From: DAITPV01 sp050692555
Lineage (GTDB): Bacteria; Actinomycetota; UBA4738; CALAEC01
Direction of reading: 5' to 3'
Length of the DNA: 64,000 nucleotides
Assembly: GCA_050692555.1 (NCBI GenBank)
Contig: JBOGVS010000001.1
Span: 114,370-178,369, forward strand
Made by a program: the position numbers and the translations under genes. Under the pieces are notes generated by a model. That model searched no databases. It was given only the letters and a program-made list of their open reading frames with translations, and was not told where the DNA came from. Of the stretch, positions 51,401-59,865 are shown in pieces. Positions within the stretch are counted from its first letter, which is position 1. Each line of letters begins with the position of its first letter.

Positions 51401-52561
51401 CTACGTCAGATTGGCGGCCTCGACGACCGCCACGCTGCTGGAGTCCGAGCGGACCGGCTGGTCGGCTCCGGTGAACTGGTTGCCCACCACCACCACGCCT
51501 CGGGAGTCCTCCAGCCCCACGCCGGCGAACCGGCCGCAGCCGCCCCACGCCTGGTAGTCGACCGTGTTCCCGGCGACCGAGACCCCCTCGGCTCCGTCGA
51601 GGAGCAGGGTGTCGCTGAGGGTGATGAACTCGTTGTCGGTGACCGTCCAGCCCGTCCGGTAGGTGCCATCGGGGGAGCTGGTGAAGATCGTGGGCTCGCA
51701 GGTCACCGGGGCGGCGGTCTCCCGGTTCCCGGAGATCAGGATGTTCCCCACGTTGGGGGCGCTGCCGGCCCCGCCATTGGCGAACAGGGCGAACCGGTGG
51801 GGGCCGAAGGTGTTGTTCAGGATCCGGATGTTCCGGCCCAGCGCGGTGTCGAAGTCCAGCTCCAGGTCGACCGCGGCCATGTTTACTTCACCGACGTAGG
51901 AGTTCAGGAGCGTGAAGCCGTCCACCCCGGTGAGCCCGAAGCCCATCCGACCGTTCCGCTCGAACTGGGAGTTCTGGACCGTGATGTTGGTGGACATGGG
52001 CGCGGAGTAGGGATCCGGAAGGCGCCAGTCCCACATGGCCTCCACGAAGTCCCCGTACACGTGGGAGACCCTGACGTTGTCCAGCAGGGCGGTCTGGGTC
52101 CCCGCGAACCGGAAGCCGTGCTGCCATTCCAAAGACGGCACGTACGCGTTGTCGTTGAGGCCGCCGTTTGCGTTGGCGCCCCGGACGGTCATGTTCCTCA
52201 GGGTGATGTTGGCCCCGCCCTCGATGCGCCAGACGTCCCGGTTGCCGTCGCCGGTGGTCAACGCCCTGAACGTGGACCCGTTCCCGTCGATGGTCAGGCC
52301 CACGCGGTCCTGGAGGACGATTGTTCGGTTGATCCCGTAGCACTTGTTGGCTCCGAACTGGAGAACGGAGCCGTCGGGCACCCCGGCGATCCAGTTCATG
52401 ATCTGCTGCTCGACCGACGTGGAGCAGTTGTCGGCGATCGATAGGGGAACCGTGGCCACGGGCGGCTGAACGGGGGGGACCTGGGCCACGGCGGGCGCAC
52501 CGGTGAGCAGAGCGAGGGCCGCGGCAAGGGAGAGAGCCGTCCGAATCATGGGTCGGGCCAT
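51401..52561 (-). CDS. Secreted right-handed beta-helix protein (paralogue without CAP domain)
   Basis: Protein of 386 residues: signal peptide (LSLAAALALLTGAPAVA), Pro-rich linker, and a beta-helix strongly similar along its length to that of 49469-51043. Shared stretches include EWQHGFRFAGT, NGRMGFGLTGVDGF and SYVGEVNMAAVDLELDF, and all four cysteines. The CAP domain is absent. Such pairs suggest duplication with domain loss or gain. ATG 52561 is used; ATG 52549 is possible. Unlike its paralogue, it has no recognisable c-di-GMP riboswitch in its 247-base leader. Confidence 0.85.
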   Translation of the reverse strand: MARPMIRTALSLAAALALLTGAPAVAQVPPVQPPVATVPLSIADNCSTSVEQQIMNWIAGVPDGSVLQFGANKCYGINRTIVLQDRVGLTIDGNGSTFRALTTGDGNRDVWRIEGGANITLRNMTVRGANANGGLNDNAYVPSLEWQHGFRFAGTQTALLDNVRVSHVYGDFVEAMWDWRLPDPYSAPMSTNITVQNSQFERNGRMGFGLTGVDGFTLLNSYVGEVNMAAVDLELDFDTALGRNIRILNNTFGPHRFALFANGGAGSAPNVGNILISGNRETAAPVTCEPTIFTSSPDGTYRTGWTVTDNEFITLSDTLLLDGAEGVSVAGNTVDYQAWGGCGRFAGVGLEDSRGVVVVGNQFTGADQPVRSDSSSVAVVEAANLT

Positions 52562-52765
52562 TGTCCGTGCTCGGTGCCCCGAGGTCCAGGCCAGATTGCG
52601 GGCCCTCCACCTTTTGGCAGTCCGGGCCACCTTCGCCCCTTTCTGTCGTGGGGGCGGGCGCCCCGCGTTGCCGCTTGGGTAGGTAATACGACGCCGGAAC
52701 TCCGGATTCCTCCCAGGCTCTTCAGGAGGACCCCCTCTGCAGCTGAGTCCCAAGACCTCCGGACT

Positions 52766-52797
52766 ACAAAGGCCTTGTAGTACAAGGGCCTTGTAGT
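52766..52797. repeat. Two tandem 16-bp palindromic repeats
   Basis: ACAAAGGCCTTGTAGT (52766-52781) and ACAAGGGCCTTGTAGT (52782-52797) differ at one base and each holds an imperfect ACAA-GGCC-TTGT palindrome. They end 11 bases before ATG 52809 and lie between divergent genes, so an operator for the ATPase gene is likely. Confidence 0.6.
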
Positions 52798-52808
52798 AAG
52801 ATGTGGCC

Positions 52809-54191
52809 ATGGAGCGTCTCCTGGATCGGGACGAGGAGCGGAGTCAGCTCGAGGTAGCGTGGAAGCACGCGGCCTCGGGAGACCCCCAGCTCCTGGTGCT
52901 CTGGGGGCGCAGGCGGGTGGGGAAGACCTTCCTCCTGGCCCACTTCGTCCAAAAGAAGCGGGCCGTCTTTTTCGGAGCTACCGAGCAGTCTGAAGCGGTT
53001 GAGCTCGATCGTCTGCAGGAAGCGGTGGAGCGGGATCTGGGCACCGGTGCCAGGGACCTGACCGGAGGTGGCTTCTCCTCTTGGGAAGCTGCTCTCCGGT
53101 TCTTCGCCGCCCAGGCGCGAGAGGAGCCGCTCGCGGTGGTCTTGGACGAAGTTCCGTACCTGATTCGCTCCACTCGCGGCTTTGCCAGCGTGGTCCAGGC
53201 CGTGTGGGACCACCTCAGCAAGGGGACCAGGCTGATGCTTGTGCTCACCGGATCAGCGGTTAGCGCGGTGGAAAAGATGCTCGGCCCCGGCGGAGCGCTT
53301 CGCGGCCGGCCAACCCTGGCCCTGCGAATGGACCCTCTGGATCTCGTTCAGGCCCGGAGATTCCTGCCGGGCCTGGATCCTGTGGCATTCCTGGAGGCCT
53401 ACGCAGCGTGCGGTGGTTACCCGCTTCATCTACGTCGTTGGGATCCCTCCGAGAGCACCTGGAACAACCTGGTGCGTTTGGCCGCCACCCCAGGCGAAAT
53501 CCTGCTCGAGGACGCGGGTGGCATCTTGCGCGAGGAGCTCCCCGAGGTCGGCGGGTACTCGAGAGTCCTGGCGGCGATCGGCCGAGGGCGGACCCGGATG
53601 TCTGAGATCGCCAACGAGGCGCAGCAACGCGTGGAGCATCCGATCGAAGTCCTGACCCGGGCGGGCTTCGTCCGTCGAAGTGTTCCTCTGGGTGCCCCAC
53701 GCAGGACGCGGCCCCTGTACGAGATTGCTGATCCCTATCTGGCCTTCTGGTTTGGCGTGCTGTACTCGGACCTCTCACAGATCGAGGCGGGGCAAGGGAG
53801 AGCGGCGCTCCGCCGAAGGCGACCTGGGTGGCAGCGACACCTTGGTTGGGTCTTCGAGGAGGCCGCCCGGGAGCATGCAGCACGCATGGTTCGGCGAGGT
53901 GAACTCCCCGAAGACTTGGTGGTGGGCCGCTGGTGGACCACAGCCGGGGAACCCTACGAGGTTGACGTTCTGGGCCTCCGTGGCTCGCGGACCCATCTGA
54001 TCGGCGAGGCACGATGGCAAGAACGCCCGCTGGGTCGACCGGAACTCCGAGAGCTGACCGCCAAGGCGACCAGGGTTCCGCGCCCGATCGAGGATCCGAC
54101 GCTGGCTCTTTGGGGCCGGGGGGGAGTGGATCCCGAGATAGCGGCGACGGGGGTCCTGGGGTTCGATGCCCGCGCGGTGATCGAGGGATAG
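52809..54191 (+). CDS. Archaeal-type AAA ATPase with C-terminal DUF234 domain
   Basis: Protein of 460 residues. Walker A is LWGRRRVGKTFLL, Walker B VVLDEVPYL and the sensor LVLTGSAVS. The middle has a winged helix (TRMSEIANEAQQRVEHPIEV). The C-terminal DUF234 part has EPYEVDVLGL and LIGEARW, which resembles a PD-(D/E)xK nuclease core. The family is patchy in bacteria and travels horizontally. It stands alone on its strand inside the polysaccharide island, and its base composition is visibly less GC-rich, suggesting later insertion. GTG 52803 is an alternative start. Confidence 0.85.
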   Translation: MERLLDRDEERSQLEVAWKHAASGDPQLLVLWGRRRVGKTFLLAHFVQKKRAVFFGATEQSEAVELDRLQEAVERDLGTGARDLTGGGFSSWEAALRFFAAQAREEPLAVVLDEVPYLIRSTRGFASVVQAVWDHLSKGTRLMLVLTGSAVSAVEKMLGPGGALRGRPTLALRMDPLDLVQARRFLPGLDPVAFLEAYAACGGYPLHLRRWDPSESTWNNLVRLAATPGEILLEDAGGILREELPEVGGYSRVLAAIGRGRTRMSEIANEAQQRVEHPIEVLTRAGFVRRSVPLGAPRRTRPLYEIADPYLAFWFGVLYSDLSQIEAGQGRAALRRRRPGWQRHLGWVFEEAAREHAARMVRRGELPEDLVVGRWWTTAGEPYEVDVLGLRGSRTHLIGEARWQERPLGRPELRELTAKATRVPRPIEDPTLALWGRGGVDPEIAATGVLGFDARAVIEG

Positions 54192-54310
54192 GAACTGAGA
54201 GCGGGACCGTACCAAGAGCCAACACCGACCTGGCCTATGTCTACCTCTTAGGGGAACCGTCTTCTCAGGCGACCGTCCGAGCGGGCCGATGAACCCGGAA
54301 GGATATCCTC

Positions 54311-55276
54311 ATGCTGATGCCCCTTCTTATCGCGCTGGGGCTCGCCCTGGTGAGCACCCCGCTGGCCGCGCTCGCCGGTCAAGCTCTCGGGCTGGTCGAC
54401 CGGCCCGCCGGCGGCGATCTCAAGATCCACCGGGCCCCGGTGTCTGTCCTCGGCGGGTTCGCCGTGGTGATCTCGTTCCTGGGGGCGACGACGATCTCCG
54501 GCCGGCTCACCTCCTGGCCGCTGGTGGTGGCCGGGGTGGCGGCCCTCACCGTGGGGGTCCTCGACGACGCCTGGGATCTCCATCCGGGGATCCGGGTCCT
54601 GCTCCTGACCGTCTCGGGCGGCGTTCTGCTGGCGACCCCGCTCCTCGAGCTGCGGTCCTGGGTAGGGGTCGTGGTGATCCTCCTGGTCCTGGCGTGCGCC
54701 AACGCCGTCAACATCACCGACGGGCAAGACGGCCTGGCCGGGGGCCTCGCCGCGCTTGCGGCGATGGGCCTGGCGGCGGTTGGTGCCGACTTGGATGACC
54801 GGGTCACGGTGGCCCTGGCCCTGGCCCTGGCCGGGGCGCTCCTGGGGTTCGTGGTATGGAACCTGATCCCCGGCCGGATCTTCCTGGGGAACGGGGGAGC
54901 CTATGCGGTGGGCCTCTTGCTGGCCTACCTGTCGGCCCGGGCCGCCACTACGGGCGGGTTCCAGGGCCTGGTGGCTGCGGGGGCGTGCATGGGGGTGTTC
55001 GTCTTCGAGCTGGTCTTCACCCTGGCTCGCCGGGCGGTGTCCAGAGACGTGCTGTCGGCGGGAGATCGAGACCACTCCTACGACCTGCTGTCCCGCTCCA
55101 CGGGGAGACGGGGGTCGACCGCGGTGTTCTGGGTCCTCGGGGCGCTGTGTGCAGGACTGGGCGTCCTGGTGGTCCGGGTGTCCTTGCCCCTGGGGGCCGG
55201 GGCGGTCGCCCTGGCCGCCGCCGCGGGGGGGATCTGGGCGATGCGGCTGTGGGGCCGGCGATCGGCCCCCGTATGA
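54311..55276 (+). CDS. WecA/TagO-type undecaprenyl-phosphate N-acetylhexosamine-1-phosphate transferase
   Basis: Protein of 321 residues with about ten membrane segments. Motifs of the polyprenyl-phosphate transferase family are KIHRAPVSVLGG, VGVLDDAWDL with the catalytic aspartates, and NAVNITDGQDGLAGG. The late loop has RDHSYDLLSR. It starts the lipid-linked repeat unit by moving sugar-1-phosphate from the UDP-sugar to undecaprenyl phosphate. GGAAGGA lies before ATG 54311. A 163-base gap follows. Confidence 0.88.
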   Translation: MLMPLLIALGLALVSTPLAALAGQALGLVDRPAGGDLKIHRAPVSVLGGFAVVISFLGATTISGRLTSWPLVVAGVAALTVGVLDDAWDLHPGIRVLLLTVSGGVLLATPLLELRSWVGVVVILLVLACANAVNITDGQDGLAGGLAALAAMGLAAVGADLDDRVTVALALALAGALLGFVVWNLIPGRIFLGNGGAYAVGLLLAYLSARAATTGGFQGLVAAGACMGVFVFELVFTLARRAVSRDVLSAGDRDHSYDLLSRSTGRRGSTAVFWVLGALCAGLGVLVVRVSLPLGAGAVALAAAAGGIWAMRLWGRRSAPV

Positions 55277-55439
55277 CCGCAGGCCGAACCATGACCCCTA
55301 CGCGATCGGAGGGACGGAACCTACGCTTGGTGACCGATTACCAACCTGGGCTCGTGCCGTACCCTGAATGACGTAGCAGGCGGTAACACATATGAGGGTG
55401 ATGCCCGAGCCCTCAAGTCGACCCAAACAGGAGGCATGC

Positions 55440-56387
55440 GTGAAGGTTCTGGTCACCGGAGGAGCCGGGTTCATCGGATCCTCCCTGGTCAACGCGCTGG
55501 TGAACCAGGGCGACCAGGTGATGGTCCTGGACGATCTGTCGACAGGAAACCCCGACAACCTGGAGCGGAGCCCGGCCGAGCTGCGGACCGGGGACATCCG
55601 CGATCCCCATGACGTGGGGGAGGCCGTTCGCGGAGCGGAGGTCGTCTACCATCTGGCCGCCCTCCCGTCGGTGGCCCGGTCGGTGGCCGATCCCATCCGG
55701 TCCCATGAGGTGAACGCCTCGGGAACACTCGGGGTTCTGGTGGCTGCCAGGGACGCCGGCGCCCGCCGCGTGGTGTACGCTTCGTCCTCCTCCGTATACG
55801 GCGACACACCGACGCTCCCCAAACACGAGGCCATGCCCCCCGCCCCCCAATCTCCGTACGCCGCCGCCAAGTTGGCCGGCGAGTCGTACTGCCGGGCGTT
55901 CGCCCGGACTTATGGCCTGGAGACGGTGGCCCTTCGGTTCTTCAACGTGTTCGGCCCCCGTCAGGACCCTCGGTCTGAGTACGCCGCCGTGATCCCCCGA
56001 TTCATCACCAGGATGATGGCCGGCGAGCGGCCCATGATCTTCGGAGACGGCCATCAGAGCCGGGACTTCACGTTCGTGGGAAATGTGGTCCGAGCATGCA
56101 TCGACGCGGCCGTCGCCGACCGGGCATCGGGAGAGGTCATGAACGTGGGGTTCGGAGGCCGCACCTCCTTGCTGGACCTGGTGGCCATGATCAACGACAT
56201 CCTGAACTCCGGACTGGAGCCAGAGTTCGGGCCCCCCCGCCCCGGCGACGTCCGCCACTCCGAGGCCTCGATCGATCGAGCTCGAGAGCTCATCGACTAC
56301 CGCCCCGCCGTGGGACTGGAGGAAGGGCTCCGGGAGACCGCGACCTGGTTCGCGGCCCTGCCGGGCCTGGAACGGAGCGGGGTATGA
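55440..56387 (+). CDS. NAD-dependent sugar epimerase/dehydratase (extended SDR, GalE/WbpP-like)
   Basis: Protein of 315 residues. It has the Rossmann start VLVTGGAGFIGSSLVNAL, the catalytic serine in SSSSVYGD, Tyr-x3-Lys in SPYAAAKLAGE, and FFNVFGPRQDP. It most likely interconverts UDP-N-acetylhexoses or UDP-hexoses at C4. GTG 55440 follows AGGAGG at 55429-55434; an in-frame upstream start is disfavoured. The stop overlaps the aminotransferase start (ATGA). Confidence 0.88.
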   Translation: MKVLVTGGAGFIGSSLVNALVNQGDQVMVLDDLSTGNPDNLERSPAELRTGDIRDPHDVGEAVRGAEVVYHLAALPSVARSVADPIRSHEVNASGTLGVLVAARDAGARRVVYASSSSVYGDTPTLPKHEAMPPAPQSPYAAAKLAGESYCRAFARTYGLETVALRFFNVFGPRQDPRSEYAAVIPRFITRMMAGERPMIFGDGHQSRDFTFVGNVVRACIDAAVADRASGEVMNVGFGGRTSLLDLVAMINDILNSGLEPEFGPPRPGDVRHSEASIDRARELIDYRPAVGLEEGLRETATWFAALPGLERSGV

Positions 56388-57580
56388 GGACCACCTCTGG
56401 CACCGGCCGCTCCGCGATGCACGGCGGAACCCCCGCGTTCCCCGACGGCCTCCCCCTGGCCCGGCCGACCGTGCCGAACCCGGCGGCCGTGGCCGAGGAG
56501 CTCCGCAAAGTCCTGGAGTCCGAAGTGCTCACCAACGGGCCGAAGGTCGAGGAGCTGGAGCACCAGGTGGCCGAGTACACCGGTGTCCGGCACGCTGTGG
56601 CCGTGTCCTCCTGCACCGCCGGCCTGATGCTGGTCCTTCGAGTGTCGGATCTCTCCGGCGACGTGGTGGTTCCCTCGTTCACCTTCGCCGCCACCGCGCA
56701 TGCGGTGGCGTGGAACGATCTCCGGCCGGCGTTCACGGACATCAACTCGGAAACCCTGACGCTCTCGGTCGACTGCACGGCTCGGGCCATCGGGGTTCGG
56801 ACCGCGGCGATCATGGCCACCCACACCTACGGCACCCCCGCCGACGTCGACCGGCTCACGGACGTGGCCCGGCGGGCGGGGATCAAGCTGTTCTTCGACG
56901 CCGCACACGCCCTGGGCTCCCGACACCAGGACAGGTCGGTGGGAGGCTTCGGCGACGCCGAGGTCTTCAGCCTCACCCCCACCAAGCCGGTCGTCGCCGG
57001 CGAGGGAGGGATCATCACCACGAACGACGACGCGATGGCCGAGGGTTGCCGGCTGGGTCGCGACTACGCCAAGGAGCCCGACTACGACTGCCGATTCGTA
57101 GGCCTCAACGCCCGGATGTCCGAGCTCCACGCCACCGTGGGCCTGGCCTCGTTCCAGGGCATCGAGGAACGGATCGCGGAGCGGAACCAGATCGCGGAGC
57201 TGTACATGGACGCCCTGGCGGCCGTCCCGGGGATCTCGTTCCCACTGATCCGGGAGGGTGACCGAAGCACCTACAAGGACTTCACGATCCTGGTCGACGC
57301 CGACGCGTTCGGCATGGCCGCGTCGAGGCTGGCCGACGCGCTGGGCCTCGAGGGCGTGGAGACCCGCAGGTACTACTCGCCCCCCGTCCACCGGATGAAG
57401 CCCTACCGGGGGTTCCCCGCCACCAACGGCGGGCTCTCTCACACGGAGGCCGCGGCCGACCGGGTCCTCACTCTCCCCCTGTGGGTGGGGATGACGGAGG
57501 AGCACGTGGCCCGCCTGGCGGACGCGGTGACCCGGATCCGCGCCAGGCCGGTCGGAAGGCCCCGCCGACCTAGGGCGTAG
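56384..57580 (+). CDS. DegT/DnrJ-family PLP-dependent aminotransferase
   Basis: Protein of 398 residues: VEELEHQVAEYTGVRHAVAV, VVVPSFTFAATAHAVAW, LFFDAAHALGSR, and the PLP lysine in SLTPTKPVVAGEGG. The second sugar aminotransferase of the island. It probably aminates the 4-keto sugar from a WbpM-type dehydratase, though fold and position give no certain substrate. It is coupled to the epimerase, and its last 11 bases overlap the convergent bldD-like gene. Confidence 0.88.
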   Translation: MRTTSGTGRSAMHGGTPAFPDGLPLARPTVPNPAAVAEELRKVLESEVLTNGPKVEELEHQVAEYTGVRHAVAVSSCTAGLMLVLRVSDLSGDVVVPSFTFAATAHAVAWNDLRPAFTDINSETLTLSVDCTARAIGVRTAAIMATHTYGTPADVDRLTDVARRAGIKLFFDAAHALGSRHQDRSVGGFGDAEVFSLTPTKPVVAGEGGIITTNDDAMAEGCRLGRDYAKEPDYDCRFVGLNARMSELHATVGLASFQGIEERIAERNQIAELYMDALAAVPGISFPLIREGDRSTYKDFTILVDADAFGMAASRLADALGLEGVETRRYYSPPVHRMKPYRGFPATNGGLSHTEAAADRVLTLPLWVGMTEEHVARLADAVTRIRARPVGRPRRPRA

Positions 57581-58073
57581 GGCCTATCGCTTCCCGGTCG
57601 GAACGGCCGGACCGGAGCGCCGGCCGGAGACGCTCCAGGAGCCGGCTGGGCGACAGTCCCGTCTCGTGGGCCAGGACCTCGAGGTCCCCGGCTCGGAGGC
57701 TGACCACCTCGCCCAGGAAATCCCCTCGCCGCCCCCGGAGCCGGTGGACGTACCCGGCCACCCGGCGGCCCTCCCCCGGCCCCAGGAGCGACATCCGGTT
57801 GAGGTCGATGACCAGGTGCTGACGACGCTCCGGATAGAGGAGGTCCAGCGCCTCGCTCAGGAGGTGGTCCGGTGCCGCTCCGTACAGGCTGGCCAGCTGG
57901 CAGAACCGGTCCAGGGAGATGGCTCGGGCTCCGCGTTCGTACGCCCCCACGGCGGACGGCTTGAACCGCCCCCCTGAGACGCTCGGGAGATCGCGGAGCG
58001 ATAGCCCCCTGCGCCGTCGGGCTCGGCGAAGGGCCTCGCCGGTCGCGGCGGACAGGCGATCGGCAGCCAACAA
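57570..58073 (-). CDS. BldD-like regulator with c-di-GMP signature (copy 2)
   Basis: Protein of 167 residues. The helix-turn-helix (GAYERGARAISLDRF) is followed by a C-terminal domain with RGD at 116-118, eight residues, then RAGD at 127-130. This is a second perfect RxD-X8-RxxD, at the same positions as copy 1. It starts at TTG 58073 behind GAGGATGGG. It is divergent from RR5 over 340 bases containing an exact BldD-box match, so both genes are likely targets. Signal: c-di-GMP by homology. Confidence 0.85.
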   Translation of the reverse strand: MLAADRLSAATGEALRRARRRRGLSLRDLPSVSGGRFKPSAVGAYERGARAISLDRFCQLASLYGAAPDHLLSEALDLLYPERRQHLVIDLNRMSLLGPGEGRRVAGYVHRLRGRRGDFLGEVVSLRAGDLEVLAHETGLSPSRLLERLRPALRSGRSDREAIGPTP

Positions 58074-58413
58074 GACCCATCCTCATCATTCCGTCCCTCC
58101 CGTGTGTGTCACGGGCCGGGAGGGGTATACATCTCGAGCGTTGCTCTGTAGTCGTCAAGTACAAGGAGCGGATCTTTTTGTCGAGCTCACGCAGGAATGC
58201 CCTCCTTTGGCCGCGAAGTAGTCTGGGTATGGGTCTTGACCGGGCCACCCTGCGTGCGTAGTCTTGCCCGACATGGTTTTGACTGCGTGGGCAGTCGGCA
58301 AGCACTGGGATTTCACGCAGGGTGACCGAAAAGGGAACGCAAAGTGCACGCAGCGCGTCCATTGGCCCGCGAGTGAGGAGGACGGTGAGCTGAGCCAGCA
58401 ATCCGCTGCCCGC
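58074..58413. other. 340-base divergent regulatory region
   Basis: The gap between bldD copy 2 and RR5 is relatively AT-rich. It holds a candidate promoter (TTGACC 58236-58241, 17-base spacer, TAGTCT 58259-58264). It also holds two mutually exclusive hairpins: CTTGCCCGAC 58263-58272 with GTCGGCAAG 58294-58302, or ACTGC/GCAGT at 58282-58295. The BldD box lies at 58313-58325. CGTCC (58357-58361) could pair with GGACG next to GGAGG (58377-58381). No gene is convincing here. Confidence 0.5.
58313..58325. promoter_or_regulatory. BldD box (exact consensus match)
   Basis: TCACGCAGGGTGA matches the Streptomyces BldD consensus TNACNC(A/T)GNGTNA at every specified position. It lies about 50 bases downstream of the candidate promoter at 58236-58264 and 90 bases before RR5. 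Confidence 0.7.
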
Positions 58414-59100
58414 ATGGGGCCCGTGGAGCACGCGCGGGGCCCGAGACTCCGGGTCGTCATCGTCGACCACCACACCTTGTTCGCAGAGGCCATCGCCCGA
58501 ACGCTCGAGCAGAACGGGATGGAGATCCTGGCCACGGCGGCCACGGGCCGTGCGGCCCTGGACGCCGTGGACCGCGAGCGTCCCGACATGGTGCTCATCG
58601 ACCCCGCCTTGCCGGACATGCCCGGCCGGGAGGTAGCCGAGAGGATCCTCGAACGCCACCCGGAGACCCGGCTAGTGCTGGTTACCTCGCTCATCAACCC
58701 GGAGCTGATCCAGGAGACGATGGACGCAGGGTGCTCCGGCTGTATCAGCAAGAACATGCCGGTCGAGGAATTCATGGCCTCCATCCACGCGGTGGCGGAG
58801 AACGGAACGGTGGAGACCCCGGACATGGTCATCGATCTGACCGACGACCGGTCGCCGGAAGACGCGGAGGCGTCCCTCCTGGCGGACCAGCTCACCAGGA
58901 GGGAGCGTGAGGTGCTGGCCCTCCTGGTGAAGGGAGCAGAGAACGCGGTCATCGCCCAGGAGCTGGAGATGAGCACGAACACGGTCCGTACACACATGGA
59001 GAACATCCGAACCAAGCTCCAGGTCCATTCGCGGCTCGAAGCCGCTGCCTTTGCTGTCCGCCATGGGCTGGTGGCCATCCCAGTACGTCGCGCCCGGTAG
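58414..59100 (+). CDS. NarL/LuxR response regulator (RR5)
   Basis: Protein of 228 residues from ATG 58414. The receiver has LRVVIVDHHTLFAEAI (second acidic residue replaced by His) and keeps the phospho-acceptor D63 (MVLIDPALPDMPG) and the lysine of SKNMP. The LuxR domain is LTRREREVLALLVKGAEN and TVRTHMENIRTKLQVHSRL. It resembles RR1 most. GAGGAGG at 58375-58381 is 8 bases before an in-frame CTG at 58390, an alternative start. Confidence 0.87.
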   Translation: MGPVEHARGPRLRVVIVDHHTLFAEAIARTLEQNGMEILATAATGRAALDAVDRERPDMVLIDPALPDMPGREVAERILERHPETRLVLVTSLINPELIQETMDAGCSGCISKNMPVEEFMASIHAVAENGTVETPDMVIDLTDDRSPEDAEASLLADQLTRREREVLALLVKGAENAVIAQELEMSTNTVRTHMENIRTKLQVHSRLEAAAFAVRHGLVAIPVRRAR

Positions 59101-59196
59101 GCGGAATACCTCAGCAGGCCCACCCGTGGGGGAGTCGCCCGGCCTACGCTCTCCCGAAGCGCTCTGAGGGATGGCCCATTGGGCAATGATCACGAC

Positions 59197-59865
59197 ATGG
59201 TGCGGATCCTTCTCGCGGATTCACATTCCCTTTTCCGCGAGGCGGTCAAGGGCGTCCTGCAGAGCGAGCCCGACCTCAAGGTGGTGGCGGAGGCCGACGA
59301 CGGGCTCCAGGCCGTGGCCGAGGCGGTACGCGCCGAACCGGATGTGGCCATCGTGAATGCGGACCTCCCCAACTACGACGGACTCCGGGCTGCGGAGCAG
59401 ATCGCCGTCCGCGCTCCCGGCTGCCGGGTCCTGCTGCTCTCTGACGAGGAGGACGACCGGATCCTCCAGGAAGCGTTCGAGGCCGGAGCCAGCGGCTATC
59501 TGACGAAGAAGACCCCCCTGGCCGACCTGATCGATGCGACGCGTGCGGTGAGTAAGGGGGAGCCGGTGATCCCTCGCCACATGCTGGGTCCCCTGCTTGC
59601 CGCGCTCATCCGGCGCCGGCGGCAGGAGGACGACGCCCGCCGCCGGGCCTCCAAGCTGACCAGGCGGGAGCGCGAGGTCCTCGCGTTGCTGACGAACGGA
59701 GCCGACAACGACGCCATCGTTCGAAAGCTGGTGATCAGCCCCCAGACCGCCCGGACCCACATCCGAAACGTGCTGGGCAAGCTGGGGGTGCACTCGAGGC
59801 TTCAGGCCGCGGCTTTCGTTCTGGAGAACGGCATCCTCGAAGACCTGGTGGAGGTGGACGGGTGA
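59197..59865 (+). CDS. NarL/LuxR response regulator (RR6), Asn at phosphosite
   Basis: Protein of 222 residues: VRILLADSHSLFREAVKG, then DVAIVNADLPNYDG, where the phospho-acceptor is N54. It cannot be phosphorylated at the usual site. The LuxR domain is intact (LTRREREVLALLTNGADN; TARTHIRNVLGKLGVHSRL). It is the counterpart of RR2. ATG 59197 is used; TTG 59179 is in frame. The stop overlaps the pqqD-like start (GTGA). Confidence 0.87.
   Translation: MVRILLADSHSLFREAVKGVLQSEPDLKVVAEADDGLQAVAEAVRAEPDVAIVNADLPNYDGLRAAEQIAVRAPGCRVLLLSDEEDDRILQEAFEAGASGYLTKKTPLADLIDATRAVSKGEPVIPRHMLGPLLAALIRRRRQEDDARRRASKLTRREREVLALLTNGADNDAIVRKLVISPQTARTHIRNVLGKLGVHSRLQAAAFVLENGILEDLVEVDG

Noticed and set aside
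52562..52760. Possible riboswitch in the leader of the second beta-helix gene
   Set aside because: There are GC-rich hairpins, but the GACGCAAAGC block and GAAA-capped P2 of the paralogous leader are absent.
55392..55439. Earlier ATG for the epimerase
   Set aside because: GTG 55440 has AGGAGG at good distance and starts exactly at the Rossmann strand, while the earlier start adds an unstructured tail with no ribosome site.
58311..58345. Second c-di-GMP riboswitch-like stretch (CACGCAGGG then GGGAACGCAAAG) on the plus strand
   Set aside because: The two blocks recall GEMM-I, but the hairpin between them is too short and no P3 follows. The first block is fully explained by the BldD box.
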